The notes under the pieces are model-generated. The model worked only from the letters and a program-made list of their open reading frames with translations, made no database searches and was not told the DNA's origin. The translations under genes and the position numbers were made by a program. From assembly GCA_031284845.1 (NCBI GenBank), contig JAITXH010000121.1, positions 1 to 5,402 of the forward strand: a stretch of DNA of 5,402 bases, written 5' to 3'. The stretch is from Puniceicoccales bacterium (GTDB lineage: Bacteria; Verrucomicrobiota; Verrucomicrobiia; Opitutales; UBA953). The stretch's first letter is position 1. Every line of letters starts with the position of its first letter. This document shows positions 1 through 5,402 of this stretch, piece by piece.

Positions 1-164
1 TTGAAGACGGCCTTGGGGAGGCGCTTTTCCATCTTGTCGAGGGAGAAGACGTTGATCCCGAAAAGGGTTTCGACTTTGTCATTTTTATAGTCGAAGGACG
101 GCTTTGGTTCAGTGAGGGAAGCGATTCCCTCGATTGCTTTGCGACGTGCTGCGTTACCACTCAT
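1..164 (-). CDS. glnN: Type III glutamine synthetase, N-terminal fragment
   Basis: This is the first 54 codons of a gene that continues beyond the left edge. It reads MSGNAARRKAIEGIASL at the start, then LFGINVFSLDKM and KRLPKAVF. The [LY][FY]G-x-NVF motif followed by RLPK-x-V[FY] about 30-50 residues in is the N-terminal signature of GSIII, the large (about 700 residue) glutamine synthetase that condenses ammonia and glutamate using ATP in the cytoplasm. The catalytic domain is outside the window, so activity cannot be judged. I chose ATG 162-164 because it places the LFGxNVF motif at residue 34, as usual in the family, and because a sigma-54-like element lies just upstream. The reading frame stays open to ATG 270-272, which has an AGGAG ribosome site 5 nt upstream and would add 36 residues, many hydrophobic. 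No strong ribosome site precedes ATG 164. Family assignment is from recalled motifs. Confidence 0.82.
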   Translation of the reverse strand, partial: MSGNAARRKAIEGIASLTEPKPSFDYKNDKVETLFGINVFSLDKMEKRLPKAVF

Positions 165-209
165 GAATTGGATGGAGTTGTTGGTTGATGAAAAAAATGG
201 ATACATGAC

Positions 210-230
210 GACTAGCACGGCACATGCCAA
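210..230 (-). promoter_or_regulatory. Candidate sigma-54 (-24/-12) promoter of the glutamine synthetase gene
   Basis: On the minus strand 230-214 reads TTGGCATGTGCCGTGCT. Compared with the sigma-54 consensus YTGGCACGRNNNTTGCW, it keeps the essential GG (228-227) and GC (216-215) doublets with exactly 10 nt between them. It differs at three less critical positions. Transcription would begin near 203, giving a leader of roughly 38 nt before ATG 164. Sigma-54 control by nitrogen status is well known for glutamine synthetase genes in other bacteria, which makes the location plausible. No activator (NtrC-like) site was recognised upstream. This element lies inside the frame of the alternative longer start at 272, so the two readings compete. 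Confidence 0.4.
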
Positions 231-272
231 AGAGAAAATGGGGACAAGCGGATAAAATATTTTCAGCCGCAT

Positions 273-671
273 AGAGACTCCTGCCTCTGAGTGCCATATT
301 TATTCTAAAAGGGCAGTCGAATCAGAAAGCATCCATAACACATTGGAGGTCTGATGATTATAAATTTCCCACTAACTACCCCGAGGCGCATAACTCAATC
401 AACAAATCGCCTTCTATTTCAAGATATTGCAAAATCCGCTTCTTCCAATTGCTCTTTTTAGGATTTATAGTTAATAGCTTATGCTTCCCGCTACAAAGCC
501 TTCAAACAACCAGTGGCCCAAAAACCACCAAAGCCAATACGGTTTTCTTAAATGGATTAAAGCAAAGCTCCCCTAGTCTGAATGTTTTTAAGCATAATTT
601 TTGCAAAACATTGCGCATTTTGCCTAAATTTAAGCACCTCCTTTTTTTCTGCGCTTCTCGCCGTGGGACAC
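273..671. other. AT-rich intergenic spacer between rpsA terminator and glutamine synthetase
   Basis: About 400 bp without a gene I can support. Short open frames here use TTA and other codons avoided in the neighbouring genes, and none has a recognisable product. On the minus strand there is an isolated perfect -10 hexamer TATAAT (362-357) without a matching -35, an isolated AAGGAGGT (643-636) with no well-placed start codon, and an AGGAG (282-278) placed 5 nt before ATG 272. The spacer presumably carries the upstream regulatory region of the glutamine synthetase gene. I see no tRNA-like or other structured RNA in it. Confidence 0.6.
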
Positions 672-707
672 AAAAAAAGACCCGGTGTTTCCACCGGGTC
701 TTTTTTT
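672..707 (-). terminator. Rho-independent terminator of rpsA
   Basis: A perfect inverted repeat: GACCCGGTG (679-687) pairs with CACCGGGTC (692-700). It is flanked by seven A (672-678) and seven T (701-707), which extend the pairing to 16 bp. Read on the minus strand, the four-base loop is GAAA, a stable GNRA tetraloop, and the stem is followed by a U-run. It starts 19 bp after the rpsA stop codon. The symmetric A and T tracts mean it could also stop transcription coming from the left on the plus strand, but no supported plus-strand gene lies there. Confidence 0.95.
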
Positions 708-725
708 GGAACAGGCTTCCGGTGC

Positions 726-2420
726 TTATTGCCCGGCCTTGTCGAGCAAGTCGCCAAGGTTGTTGATGTCCTGCCCGGAGTTGGAGCTGCTGGCATTGCT
801 TCCGGCACCAATCTTGTTTTGACGGTCAATCGAGTTGATTTCCGCCTGCAATTGGGCGGGGTCATAGCTAGCCGCCTTAATCGAGAGGCCAATGCGGCGT
901 TCTTCGCGGTCAATTTTGATGACGCGTGCCGAGACTTGCTGCCCGATCTTCAAGATATCTTTGATCTTCTCCACATGCTCTTCGCCGATTTGCGAGATGT
1001 GAACAAGGCCGTCTATCTCGTTTTCAAGTTCCACGAAGGCACCGAAGTTTGTGATCTTCGTTATCTTGCCCTCGACGATATCGCCAATGTGATACTTGCG
1101 GTCAATGTCGGCCCACGGGTCGTCCTGCGTTTGCTTGATGCCAAGCGAAATGCGCTGCTGGTCGGCATCCACATCGAGCACAATGGCGTCCACTTCGTCG
1201 CCCTTCTTGAGGACTTCGCCGGGGTGGTTGATGCGGCGCGTCCAGCTCATGTCGGAGACGTGGACCATGCCGTCAATGCCTTCTTCAAGCTCAATGAATG
1301 CGCCGAAGTTTGTCAGATTGCGCACCTTGCCGCGCACGCGGGCTCCAGCGGGATAATTGTGGCGGACCATATCCCACGGGTTGGCTTCGAGCTGGCGGAC
1401 GCCGAGCGAGATTTTCTGCTCGTCTTTGTTGACGCCCAAGATGACGGCATCCACTTCCTGCCCGATGCGAAGCACTTCGCTGGGTTTGGAGATGCGCTTC
1501 GTCCAGGAAAGTTCGGAGACGTGGACGAGACCTTCGACGCCTTGCTCGATTTCGATAAATGCGCCGTAGTTGACGAGGTTGACCACTTTGCCTTTGACGT
1601 GTGCGCCGACCGGGAACTTGCGTTCGATGTTCTCCCATGGATTGGCGGAGCACTGTTTGAGGCCGAGCGAGACGCGTTCGCGGTCGCGGTCCACTTCGAC
1701 GATCATGACTTCAATTTCCTCACCCACTTTGAGCATTTCATTCGGGTGCGAGATACGGCCCCAGCTCATATCGGTGATGTGGAGCAAGCCATCGAGACCG
1801 TCGAGATCCACAAATGCACCGTAGTCGGTGATGTTTTTGACGACGCCCTTGCGTTTTACGCCCGGCTTCACTTCGTCGAGCAAAACGCGACGTTTTTCGT
1901 GGCGCTGTTCTTCGATGAGTTCGCGGCGGGAGACGACGATGTTCTTGCGCTCGGTATTAATTTTGAGAATCTTGAAGTCGTAGGTCTGGCCCACGTATTG
2001 GTCGAGATTCTTAGGCGGCTGGACGTCTATCTGCGAGGCGGGCATAAAGGCATCCACGCCGACGGAGACAATGAGTCCGCCTTTGACTTTGGCCTTCACG
2101 CGCCCTTGGACGACGGAGCCTTCGGCGCTGTTGGCGACGATATTTTCCCAGTTCTTCTTCTGTTGGGCCTTGTCGTAGGAGACGACGGGGCTGCCTGTGC
2201 GGTCTTCCAGTTTTTCGAGGAAGACCTCGATTTCCTGACCGACTTGTAATTCGCCCAAATCGGGGAATTCGTTGTGAGGGACGATTCCCTCGGATTTGCC
2301 GCCGATATCAACGACAACATCGTTTTGTCGGATTTCGGTGATGACACCTTTGATGATAGTGCCGGCTTTGAGTGTGCCGAAACTGCTCGATGCGAGCAGT
2401 TGTTCCATTGTAGAGGACAT
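726..2420 (-). CDS. rpsA: 30S ribosomal protein S1 (six S1 domains)
   Basis: Encodes the large, acidic mRNA-binding protein of the small ribosomal subunit, which helps load mRNAs that are structured or lack a Shine-Dalgarno sequence. Counting from the in-frame TTG at 2429, six S1 (OB-fold) domains sit at about 21-88, 104-168, 189-257, 274-344, 361-431 and 448-517. The last four carry the typical YGAF or FGAF strand and the GLxHIT/HVS motif (residues GLLHIT, GLVHVS, GMVHVS, GLVHIS). [ND]PW linkers join domains 3-6, as in E. coli S1. The first two domains are divergent, as in the ribosome-anchoring half of E. coli S1. A Ser/Asn-rich low-complexity tail (about 518-567) ends in LLDKAGQ. Length, 564-567 residues, is normal for six-domain S1. 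ATG 2420 is preferred; TTG 2429 (AGG 6 nt upstream) and ATG 2408 are alternatives. Confidence 0.97.
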   Translation of the reverse strand: MSSTMEQLLASSSFGTLKAGTIIKGVITEIRQNDVVVDIGGKSEGIVPHNEFPDLGELQVGQEIEVFLEKLEDRTGSPVVSYDKAQQKKNWENIVANSAEGSVVQGRVKAKVKGGLIVSVGVDAFMPASQIDVQPPKNLDQYVGQTYDFKILKINTERKNIVVSRRELIEEQRHEKRRVLLDEVKPGVKRKGVVKNITDYGAFVDLDGLDGLLHITDMSWGRISHPNEMLKVGEEIEVMIVEVDRDRERVSLGLKQCSANPWENIERKFPVGAHVKGKVVNLVNYGAFIEIEQGVEGLVHVSELSWTKRISKPSEVLRIGQEVDAVILGVNKDEQKISLGVRQLEANPWDMVRHNYPAGARVRGKVRNLTNFGAFIELEEGIDGMVHVSDMSWTRRINHPGEVLKKGDEVDAIVLDVDADQQRISLGIKQTQDDPWADIDRKYHIGDIVEGKITKITNFGAFVELENEIDGLVHISQIGEEHVEKIKDILKIGQQVSARVIKIDREERRIGLSIKAASYDPAQLQAEINSIDRQNKIGAGSNASSSNSGQDINNLGDLLDKAGQ

Positions 2421-2457
2421 GATGTTCAATTAAGACCTGCCGGCTGTTGAATGCCAC

Positions 2458-2491
2458 AGGGTTGATTGTTGGTTGTTTGGTTTGTTTGTGA
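2458..2491 (-). promoter_or_regulatory. G-free A/C-rich tract in the rpsA leader
   Basis: On the minus strand, 34 consecutive bases contain no G and only three T; the rest is A and C in short runs such as CAAACAAACC. The tract ends 38 bp before the preferred rpsA start codon. Such a sequence cannot fold internally and would be a single-stranded stretch if it is transcribed. A role as an S1 landing site, translational enhancer or autoregulatory element is inference. I could not place a promoter securely, so it is not certain that the tract lies within the mRNA. Confidence 0.35.
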
Positions 2492-2509
2492 CAATTTCCC
2501 CCGTCGAGG

Positions 2510-2526
2510 CTTGGCAACCCGCCAAG
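2510..2526. repeat. Short inverted repeat upstream of rpsA
   Basis: CTTGGC (2510-2515) and GCCAAG (2521-2526) are perfect inverted arms around a 5-nt loop. In plus-strand RNA the stem extends to nine pairs (2507-2529) with G-U wobbles; in minus-strand RNA only the six pairs form. No U-run follows, so it is not an intrinsic terminator. It could be an operator half-site pair or a leader hairpin for either divergent gene, or chance. Confidence 0.25.
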
Positions 2527-2706
2527 TTTGCGAAGGAAAGGGGCCGGAAAGTGGGCAGAAGGCGCGGCGTAGGCAAGCGTGAAATATGCGGCGCAGTTCA
2601 TACATTCCGGGAAAAGCGGGGCAGATTTGCCCAAGTCCACCCATTTTCCGGCTGGCGGGACAAATAACAACCTTGCCCGGAACGAGAAGTCCGGCATAAC
2701 GCGAAT

Positions 2707-3906
2707 GTGCTCTCATTTTTAAGAAAAGCCGGTTTTTCAAATTCCATCGCCCGTCGTTGCGCCGAAGACGAATCCACGCGCCTACGCCTCAAATACTCGC
2801 CTTACTATCATACGTTCAGCGGGCAAAAGGGCACCCGCGTCACGCATGAAGGCCGCGAGCTGGTCATGCTTTCCAGTAATGATTACCTTGGGTTGACCTG
2901 CCACCCGAAAGTCATCGCCGCTGGCAAAGCCGCCCTTGAGACATGGGGAAGCAGCACCACCGGAGCACGCCTCTCCAACGGCAGCCGTGCCTACCACACC
3001 AAGCTGGAAGAGCGCCTTGCCGCCTTTCTCGGCAAAGAGGCCTGCCATGTGAGCGCAGCCGGTTACCTGAGCTGTATGTCCGCCATCCAACCGTTTGCCG
3101 GCAAAGACGACCTCATTCTGGCCGATAAAAACTGCCACTCTTCGCTCTGGGCCGGCATCGGGCTTACGCAATCCCGGGTCGAGCGTTTTGGGCACAACAA
3201 CCCAAGCTCGCTCGCGGAAGCGCTGAGCTTTGAAAAACCGGAGACGGCCAAGCTGGTGGCACTCGAAGGCGTGTATTCGATGGAGGGGCACACTGCCGCC
3301 CTGCCGGAGATACTCGCCGTCTGCAAAAACCAAAACTGCTTTTTCGTCATGGACGACGCCCATGGATTCGGCGTGCTCGGGCCTGGCGGGCGGGGCACCG
3401 CCGCGCATTTCGGCGTCACAGACGAGATAGATTTGATCTGCGGCAGCTTCTCCAAAGCGCTCTCGAGCACGGGTGGCTTTGTAGCGGGCAGCCGGGCTGC
3501 CATCGAATACCTGCGCACGCACTCAAAGCAGACCATCTTCTCGGCTGCCCTCCCGCCCGCGCAGGCCGCCTGCGCACTGGCCGCCCTGGATGTGCTGGAA
3601 ACAGAACCGCAGCATCTGGAAAATCTTTGGCGCAACACGCGCCGCTACAGAGAACTCCTGCTCTCGCTCAAGCTCGACATCTGGGGCAGTGAAACACCCG
3701 CCGTGCCAGTCGTGCTCGGTTCCAGAGAACGCGTTTATCCCTTTTGGCAAAAGCTGATCGAGAAAGGCGTGTTCACCGTGATGTCCATCGCGCCCGCCGT
3801 GCCACCGGGGAAAGATCTGGTCCGCACAGCGATTTCCGCCGCGCACACTGACGCCGATTTTGAAATCATCGCCAACGCCTTTGCTGCCGCCGCAAAACGA
3901 TGGTAA
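2707..3906 (+). CDS. PLP-dependent alpha-oxoamine synthase (BioF/Kbl/SPT family)
   Basis: A 399-residue fold-type I PLP enzyme that condenses an amino acid with an acyl thioester and releases CO2. Visible family residues are H144 in DKNCHSS (stacks on the cofactor), E187 in EGVYSMEG, D216 and H219 in DDAHGFG, the Schiff-base lysine K250 in GSFSKALSSTGGF, and R373 before SAAHT (substrate carboxylate). Length matches the 380-400 usual for the family. FSK followed by GGF, RFGHNN, and the C-terminal GVF...PAVPPG...SAAHT pattern look more like bacterial serine palmitoyltransferase or Kbl-like proteins than true BioF, but the substrate cannot be settled by eye. No biotin or threonine-degradation genes adjoin. 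The start is GTG 2707: no other ATG, GTG or TTG follows the in-frame stop at 2665, and an overlapping ATG at 2705 is out of frame and soon stops. No clear ribosome site. Confidence 0.92.
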   Translation: MLSFLRKAGFSNSIARRCAEDESTRLRLKYSPYYHTFSGQKGTRVTHEGRELVMLSSNDYLGLTCHPKVIAAGKAALETWGSSTTGARLSNGSRAYHTKLEERLAAFLGKEACHVSAAGYLSCMSAIQPFAGKDDLILADKNCHSSLWAGIGLTQSRVERFGHNNPSSLAEALSFEKPETAKLVALEGVYSMEGHTAALPEILAVCKNQNCFFVMDDAHGFGVLGPGGRGTAAHFGVTDEIDLICGSFSKALSSTGGFVAGSRAAIEYLRTHSKQTIFSAALPPAQAACALAALDVLETEPQHLENLWRNTRRYRELLLSLKLDIWGSETPAVPVVLGSRERVYPFWQKLIEKGVFTVMSIAPAVPPGKDLVRTAISAAHTDADFEIIANAFAAAAKRW

Positions 3907-3996
3907 CGATGTGAATATTTCACGGAAAACGGAATGCTGCGGGAAAGAAAACTTGACGAACAGGGCTTCCTCGCAACCATGCGCCCCCTCTTTTTT

Positions 3997-4107
3997 ATGG
4001 GAAAACAATACAACAAAGTCATCAAACGCCAGCGCGCTCGCGCTTACGAACAACGCGTCAAAGAACGCGTCCACAAGGCCATTGCCGCCGCAAAAAAGCG
4101 TAAGTAA
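3997..4107 (+). CDS. Small, highly basic protein (36 aa), MGKQYNKV type
   Basis: Reads MGKQYNKVIKRQRARAYE at the start and ends in AAAKKRK. Of 36 residues, 14 are Lys or Arg and only two are acidic. It has no signal peptide or membrane segment, and the middle could form one amphipathic helix. I recall similar small K/R-rich proteins with this opening in Verrucomicrobiota but know no established function. Charge and size resemble minor ribosomal or nucleic-acid-binding proteins, which is inference. In-frame ATGs at 3979 and 3934 would give 42 or 57 residues; 3997 is chosen because the MGKQYNK opening looks like a natural start. None of the three has a good ribosome site, and the sequence before 3997 is pyrimidine-rich. 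It lies 90 bp after the synthase and 22 bp before the next gene, consistent with one transcript. Confidence 0.65.
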   Translation: MGKQYNKVIKRQRARAYEQRVKERVHKAIAAAKKRK

Positions 4108-4129
4108 ACCGTCGGCGCTCCGCAAAAAA

Positions 4130-4756
4130 ATGCCGCGAACGCCACTCTCCATATTCCGTGCGCACCGCCCCTGCCTTGTCGCATGGGCGGCGTTGTTGGC
4201 GGCTACAGCCCTCCTGCACGCCGCACCGGAGGCACAGCCGGAGACGCCGGAAAGGGCGCTTATCCCCGTCAGCTACGTTTACGTGCGCTGGCAAGGTGCG
4301 ACGGACTTCAAGCGCATCAGCGAGTATTTCACCGGACGGGAAGACACGGGCGGCAATCTCATCGTGCGCACCGATCCTGCGATCCGTGCCGGATTATACT
4401 TCCGCGTAGGGATGCCCTTCGGCTTCCAACTCCCGGAACACGCGAAGGCCGTCCTGGAATATGTCTGTGATGATGCCCACGCAGTGAGCAAGCACACCTT
4501 CGATTTACCCGCCATGCCGGGCGGCCCCTTTGCCGAGATCCTTCTCGGCGTGACGGGAAAAAACTGGCCGGACCGCAAGCGTAAGCTCGTCGCATGGCGC
4601 ATCACGCTCACCGGGGAAAACGATACAGTCATCGCCTGTAGACAAAGTTTCCTCTGGAGTATGCGCGAGCCAGACGGGAAACCGCTAGCACCGCCCGCCG
4701 CCAGTCCACCAGCACCGGCAACACCAGTATCGCCGCCTCAACCGGAGAAACCTTGA
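4130..4756 (+). CDS. Exported protein of unknown function with Pro/Ala-rich C-terminal tail
   Basis: A 208-residue protein I do not recognise. Residues 1-13 are basic (R3, R10, R13). Residues 15-29 form a hydrophobic core (CLVAWAALLAATALL), with a likely signal peptidase I site at LHA or HAA (about 31-32), so it should be periplasmic or outer-surface. The mature part (about 36-185) contains VSYVYVRWQG, EYFTGREDTGGN and LIVRTDPAIRAGLYF and alternates hydrophobic and polar residues, suggesting mainly beta structure. The last 24 residues are almost all P, A, S and E, typical of a flexible tail. No catalytic motif or lipobox stands out; the single C15 lies within the hydrophobic core rather than at a cleavage site. 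The open frame extends upstream across the small basic gene, but ATG 4130 gives the intact signal peptide. An A-run rather than a Shine-Dalgarno sequence precedes it. The stop is 4 bp before holB. Confidence 0.8.
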   Translation: MPRTPLSIFRAHRPCLVAWAALLAATALLHAAPEAQPETPERALIPVSYVYVRWQGATDFKRISEYFTGREDTGGNLIVRTDPAIRAGLYFRVGMPFGFQLPEHAKAVLEYVCDDAHAVSKHTFDLPAMPGGPFAEILLGVTGKNWPDRKRKLVAWRITLTGENDTVIACRQSFLWSMREPDGKPLAPPAASPPAPATPVSPPQPEKP

Positions 4757-4760
4757 GGCC

Positions 4761-5402
4761 ATGCCCGCCGGGACAAATGAGAATGCGGGCACGGCGCGTC
4801 CAGACGCCGTAAGCGTCCTGTTGCGTGCGTTCGACAATAACCGCTTCCCGCACGGCATCATCCTGCATGGCCCGGACGCCGCCACCCTGCATGACGCCTG
4901 CGCTGCCATCGCCACACGCCTGCTCAACACGAGCGGCCTGGCGGAGTTGCCATCTCACCCGGATTTCCATGCCCTGCGCCCGACCAACAAGATGCGCCGC
5001 ATCAACGTTGACGATATCCGCAACCTTGTCCGCCTCATCCAGCACTCGGCGTCCGCCGGCGGACGCAAGGTAGCCGTTATTTACGATGCCGAGCGGATGG
5101 TGCATGAATCCGCCAACGCTTTCCTGAAAACGCTGGAAGAACCTCCGGAAGACAGCACGCTTTTTCTGCTCACAACCAAGCCCACTCACCTGCTCGACAC
5201 CATCCGCAGCCGGTGCCTGCAATTTTACGTCCCTCCTGGAGAATCCAAAGCACCCGACCCTGCCTGGGCCGCTTGGCTGGACTCGCTGGGGGAGTGGCTG
5301 GAGAGCCTCGCTGCGCCAATGGAACGCGGGCGCATCGCCACACTCGTCTTCTCGCTCTACGGCATGGCCTCGCGCTTCGAGGGCCTTTTGAAAAACGCGG
5401 CT
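4761..5402 (+). CDS. holB: DNA polymerase III delta prime subunit (clamp loader), C-terminally cut by window edge
   Basis: The first 214 codons of an AAA+ clamp-loader subunit that helps open and load the sliding clamp during replication. Conserved delta prime landmarks appear in order: HPDF (66-69), the VDDIR helix (83-87) and NAFLKTLEEPP (119-129), then the SRC motif in RSRC (149-152) followed by QFYVPP. Where an active ATPase has GxxGxGKT, this protein has HGPDAATL (36-43), so it should not hydrolyse ATP, as is known for E. coli delta prime. The four-cysteine zinc module normally found between the P-loop region and HPD[YF] is absent; LLNTSGLAELPS takes its place. ATG 4761 lies 4 bp after the previous stop; GAGG sits only 2 nt before it, so coupled translation is likely. 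The C-terminal collar domain begins after about 165 and is incomplete. Confidence 0.9.
   Translation, partial: MPAGTNENAGTARPDAVSVLLRAFDNNRFPHGIILHGPDAATLHDACAAIATRLLNTSGLAELPSHPDFHALRPTNKMRRINVDDIRNLVRLIQHSASAGGRKVAVIYDAERMVHESANAFLKTLEEPPEDSTLFLLTTKPTHLLDTIRSRCLQFYVPPGESKAPDPAWAAWLDSLGEWLESLAAPMERGRIATLVFSLYGMASRFEGLLKNAA

Larger units (their letters stand above)
2421..2706. other. Divergent intergenic region between rpsA and the alpha-oxoamine synthase
   Basis: This 286-bp spacer must hold the rpsA promoter (leftward) and probably that of the rightward gene cluster. I looked for -35/-10 pairs on both strands and found none close enough to consensus to report. Recognisable elements are the G-free tract next to rpsA, the CTTGGC inverted repeat, and a weaker GGGCA/TGCCC hairpin near 2619-2632. 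Overlapping open frames across this spacer show no protein character and extend into the rpsA or synthase coding regions, so I regard them as accidental. Confidence 0.6.

Noticed and set aside
278..295. A second sigma-54-like string, TGGCACTCAGAGGCAG, on the minus strand upstream of ATG 272
   Set aside because: The GG and GC doublets are 9 nt apart instead of 10, a spacing sigma-54 does not tolerate well.
446..475. A sigma-70-like pair TTCCAA-N17-TATAGT on the plus strand
   Set aside because: The -10 is good but the -35 matches only half the consensus; it sits in AT-rich DNA and points at no gene, only at the terminator and antisense rpsA.
605..625. A GCAAAA...TTTTGC inverted repeat in the spacer
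   Set aside because: Short, AT-rich arms expected by chance in this composition, with no U-run or promoter context.
449..766. A 105-codon plus-strand frame across the AT-rich spacer and terminator
   Set aside because: It translates straight through the terminator hairpin into the 3' end of rpsA and has no coding character or ribosome site.
1096..1824. Three consecutive plus-strand frames of 70-86 codons inside rpsA
   Set aside because: Their near-regular spacing comes from the repeated S1 domains on the other strand; they are Ser/Thr/Met-rich shadow translations.
582..2249. A 555-codon open frame on the plus strand, antisense to rpsA
   Set aside because: It lies codon-for-codon opposite rpsA. 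In that register antisense stops require TTA, CTA or TCA in rpsA, which this gene's codon bias avoids. The translation mirrors the S1 repeats and has no protein-family character; it also runs across the rpsA terminator.
2782..3522. A 246-codon minus-strand frame within the alpha-oxoamine synthase gene
   Set aside because: The plus strand encodes a complete enzyme with all catalytic residues; the antisense product resembles nothing and has no promoter or ribosome site that I can see.
3523..4152. A 209-codon minus-strand frame over the synthase end and small gene
   Set aside because: Antisense shadow of two supported plus-strand genes, with no recognisable domain.
4629..5222. A 197-codon minus-strand frame opposite holB
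   Set aside because: The plus strand carries clear delta prime motifs; this is the GC-rich complement.

Overview
This is a stretch of ordinary bacterial chromosome, most likely from the phylum Verrucomicrobiota, possibly Opitutae or a relative. That placement is a judgement from protein character: a type III glutamine synthetase N-terminus, the style of the six-domain ribosomal protein S1, and a tiny basic protein starting MGKQYNKV. It was not tested by a search. The genes are fairly GC-rich, and the longest intergenic gap (273-671) is clearly AT-richer. I see no insertion sequence, CRISPR array, phage gene, tRNA or rRNA.

Left part, minus strand. The window opens with the first codons of a type III glutamine synthetase (glnN-like), which runs off the left edge. 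Its start is ambiguous. ATG 164 fits the family and has a sigma-54-like -24/-12 element about 50 bp upstream. ATG 272 has a good Shine-Dalgarno sequence but would add a hydrophobic N-terminus. Next come a largely empty AT-rich spacer, a textbook intrinsic terminator (672-707), and rpsA, transcribed leftward from about 2420 and ending 19 bp before that terminator. The rpsA leader contains a G-free A/C-rich tract.

Right part, plus strand. From a divergent 286-bp spacer (2421-2706), four genes run rightward: a PLP-dependent alpha-oxoamine synthase (BioF/Kbl/serine palmitoyltransferase family), a 36-residue very basic protein, a secreted or periplasmic protein of unknown function with a Pro/Ala-rich tail, and the start of holB (DNA polymerase III delta prime), cut by the right edge. 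The last two are separated by only 4 bp and are probably translationally coupled. The spacing suggests a co-transcribed run, but the functions do not form an evident pathway.

Most start codons lack a convincing Shine-Dalgarno sequence. I did not find a clearly novel system. The most worthwhile leads are the small basic protein, the unknown exported protein coupled to holB, the candidate nitrogen-type promoter of the glutamine synthetase, and the rpsA leader.
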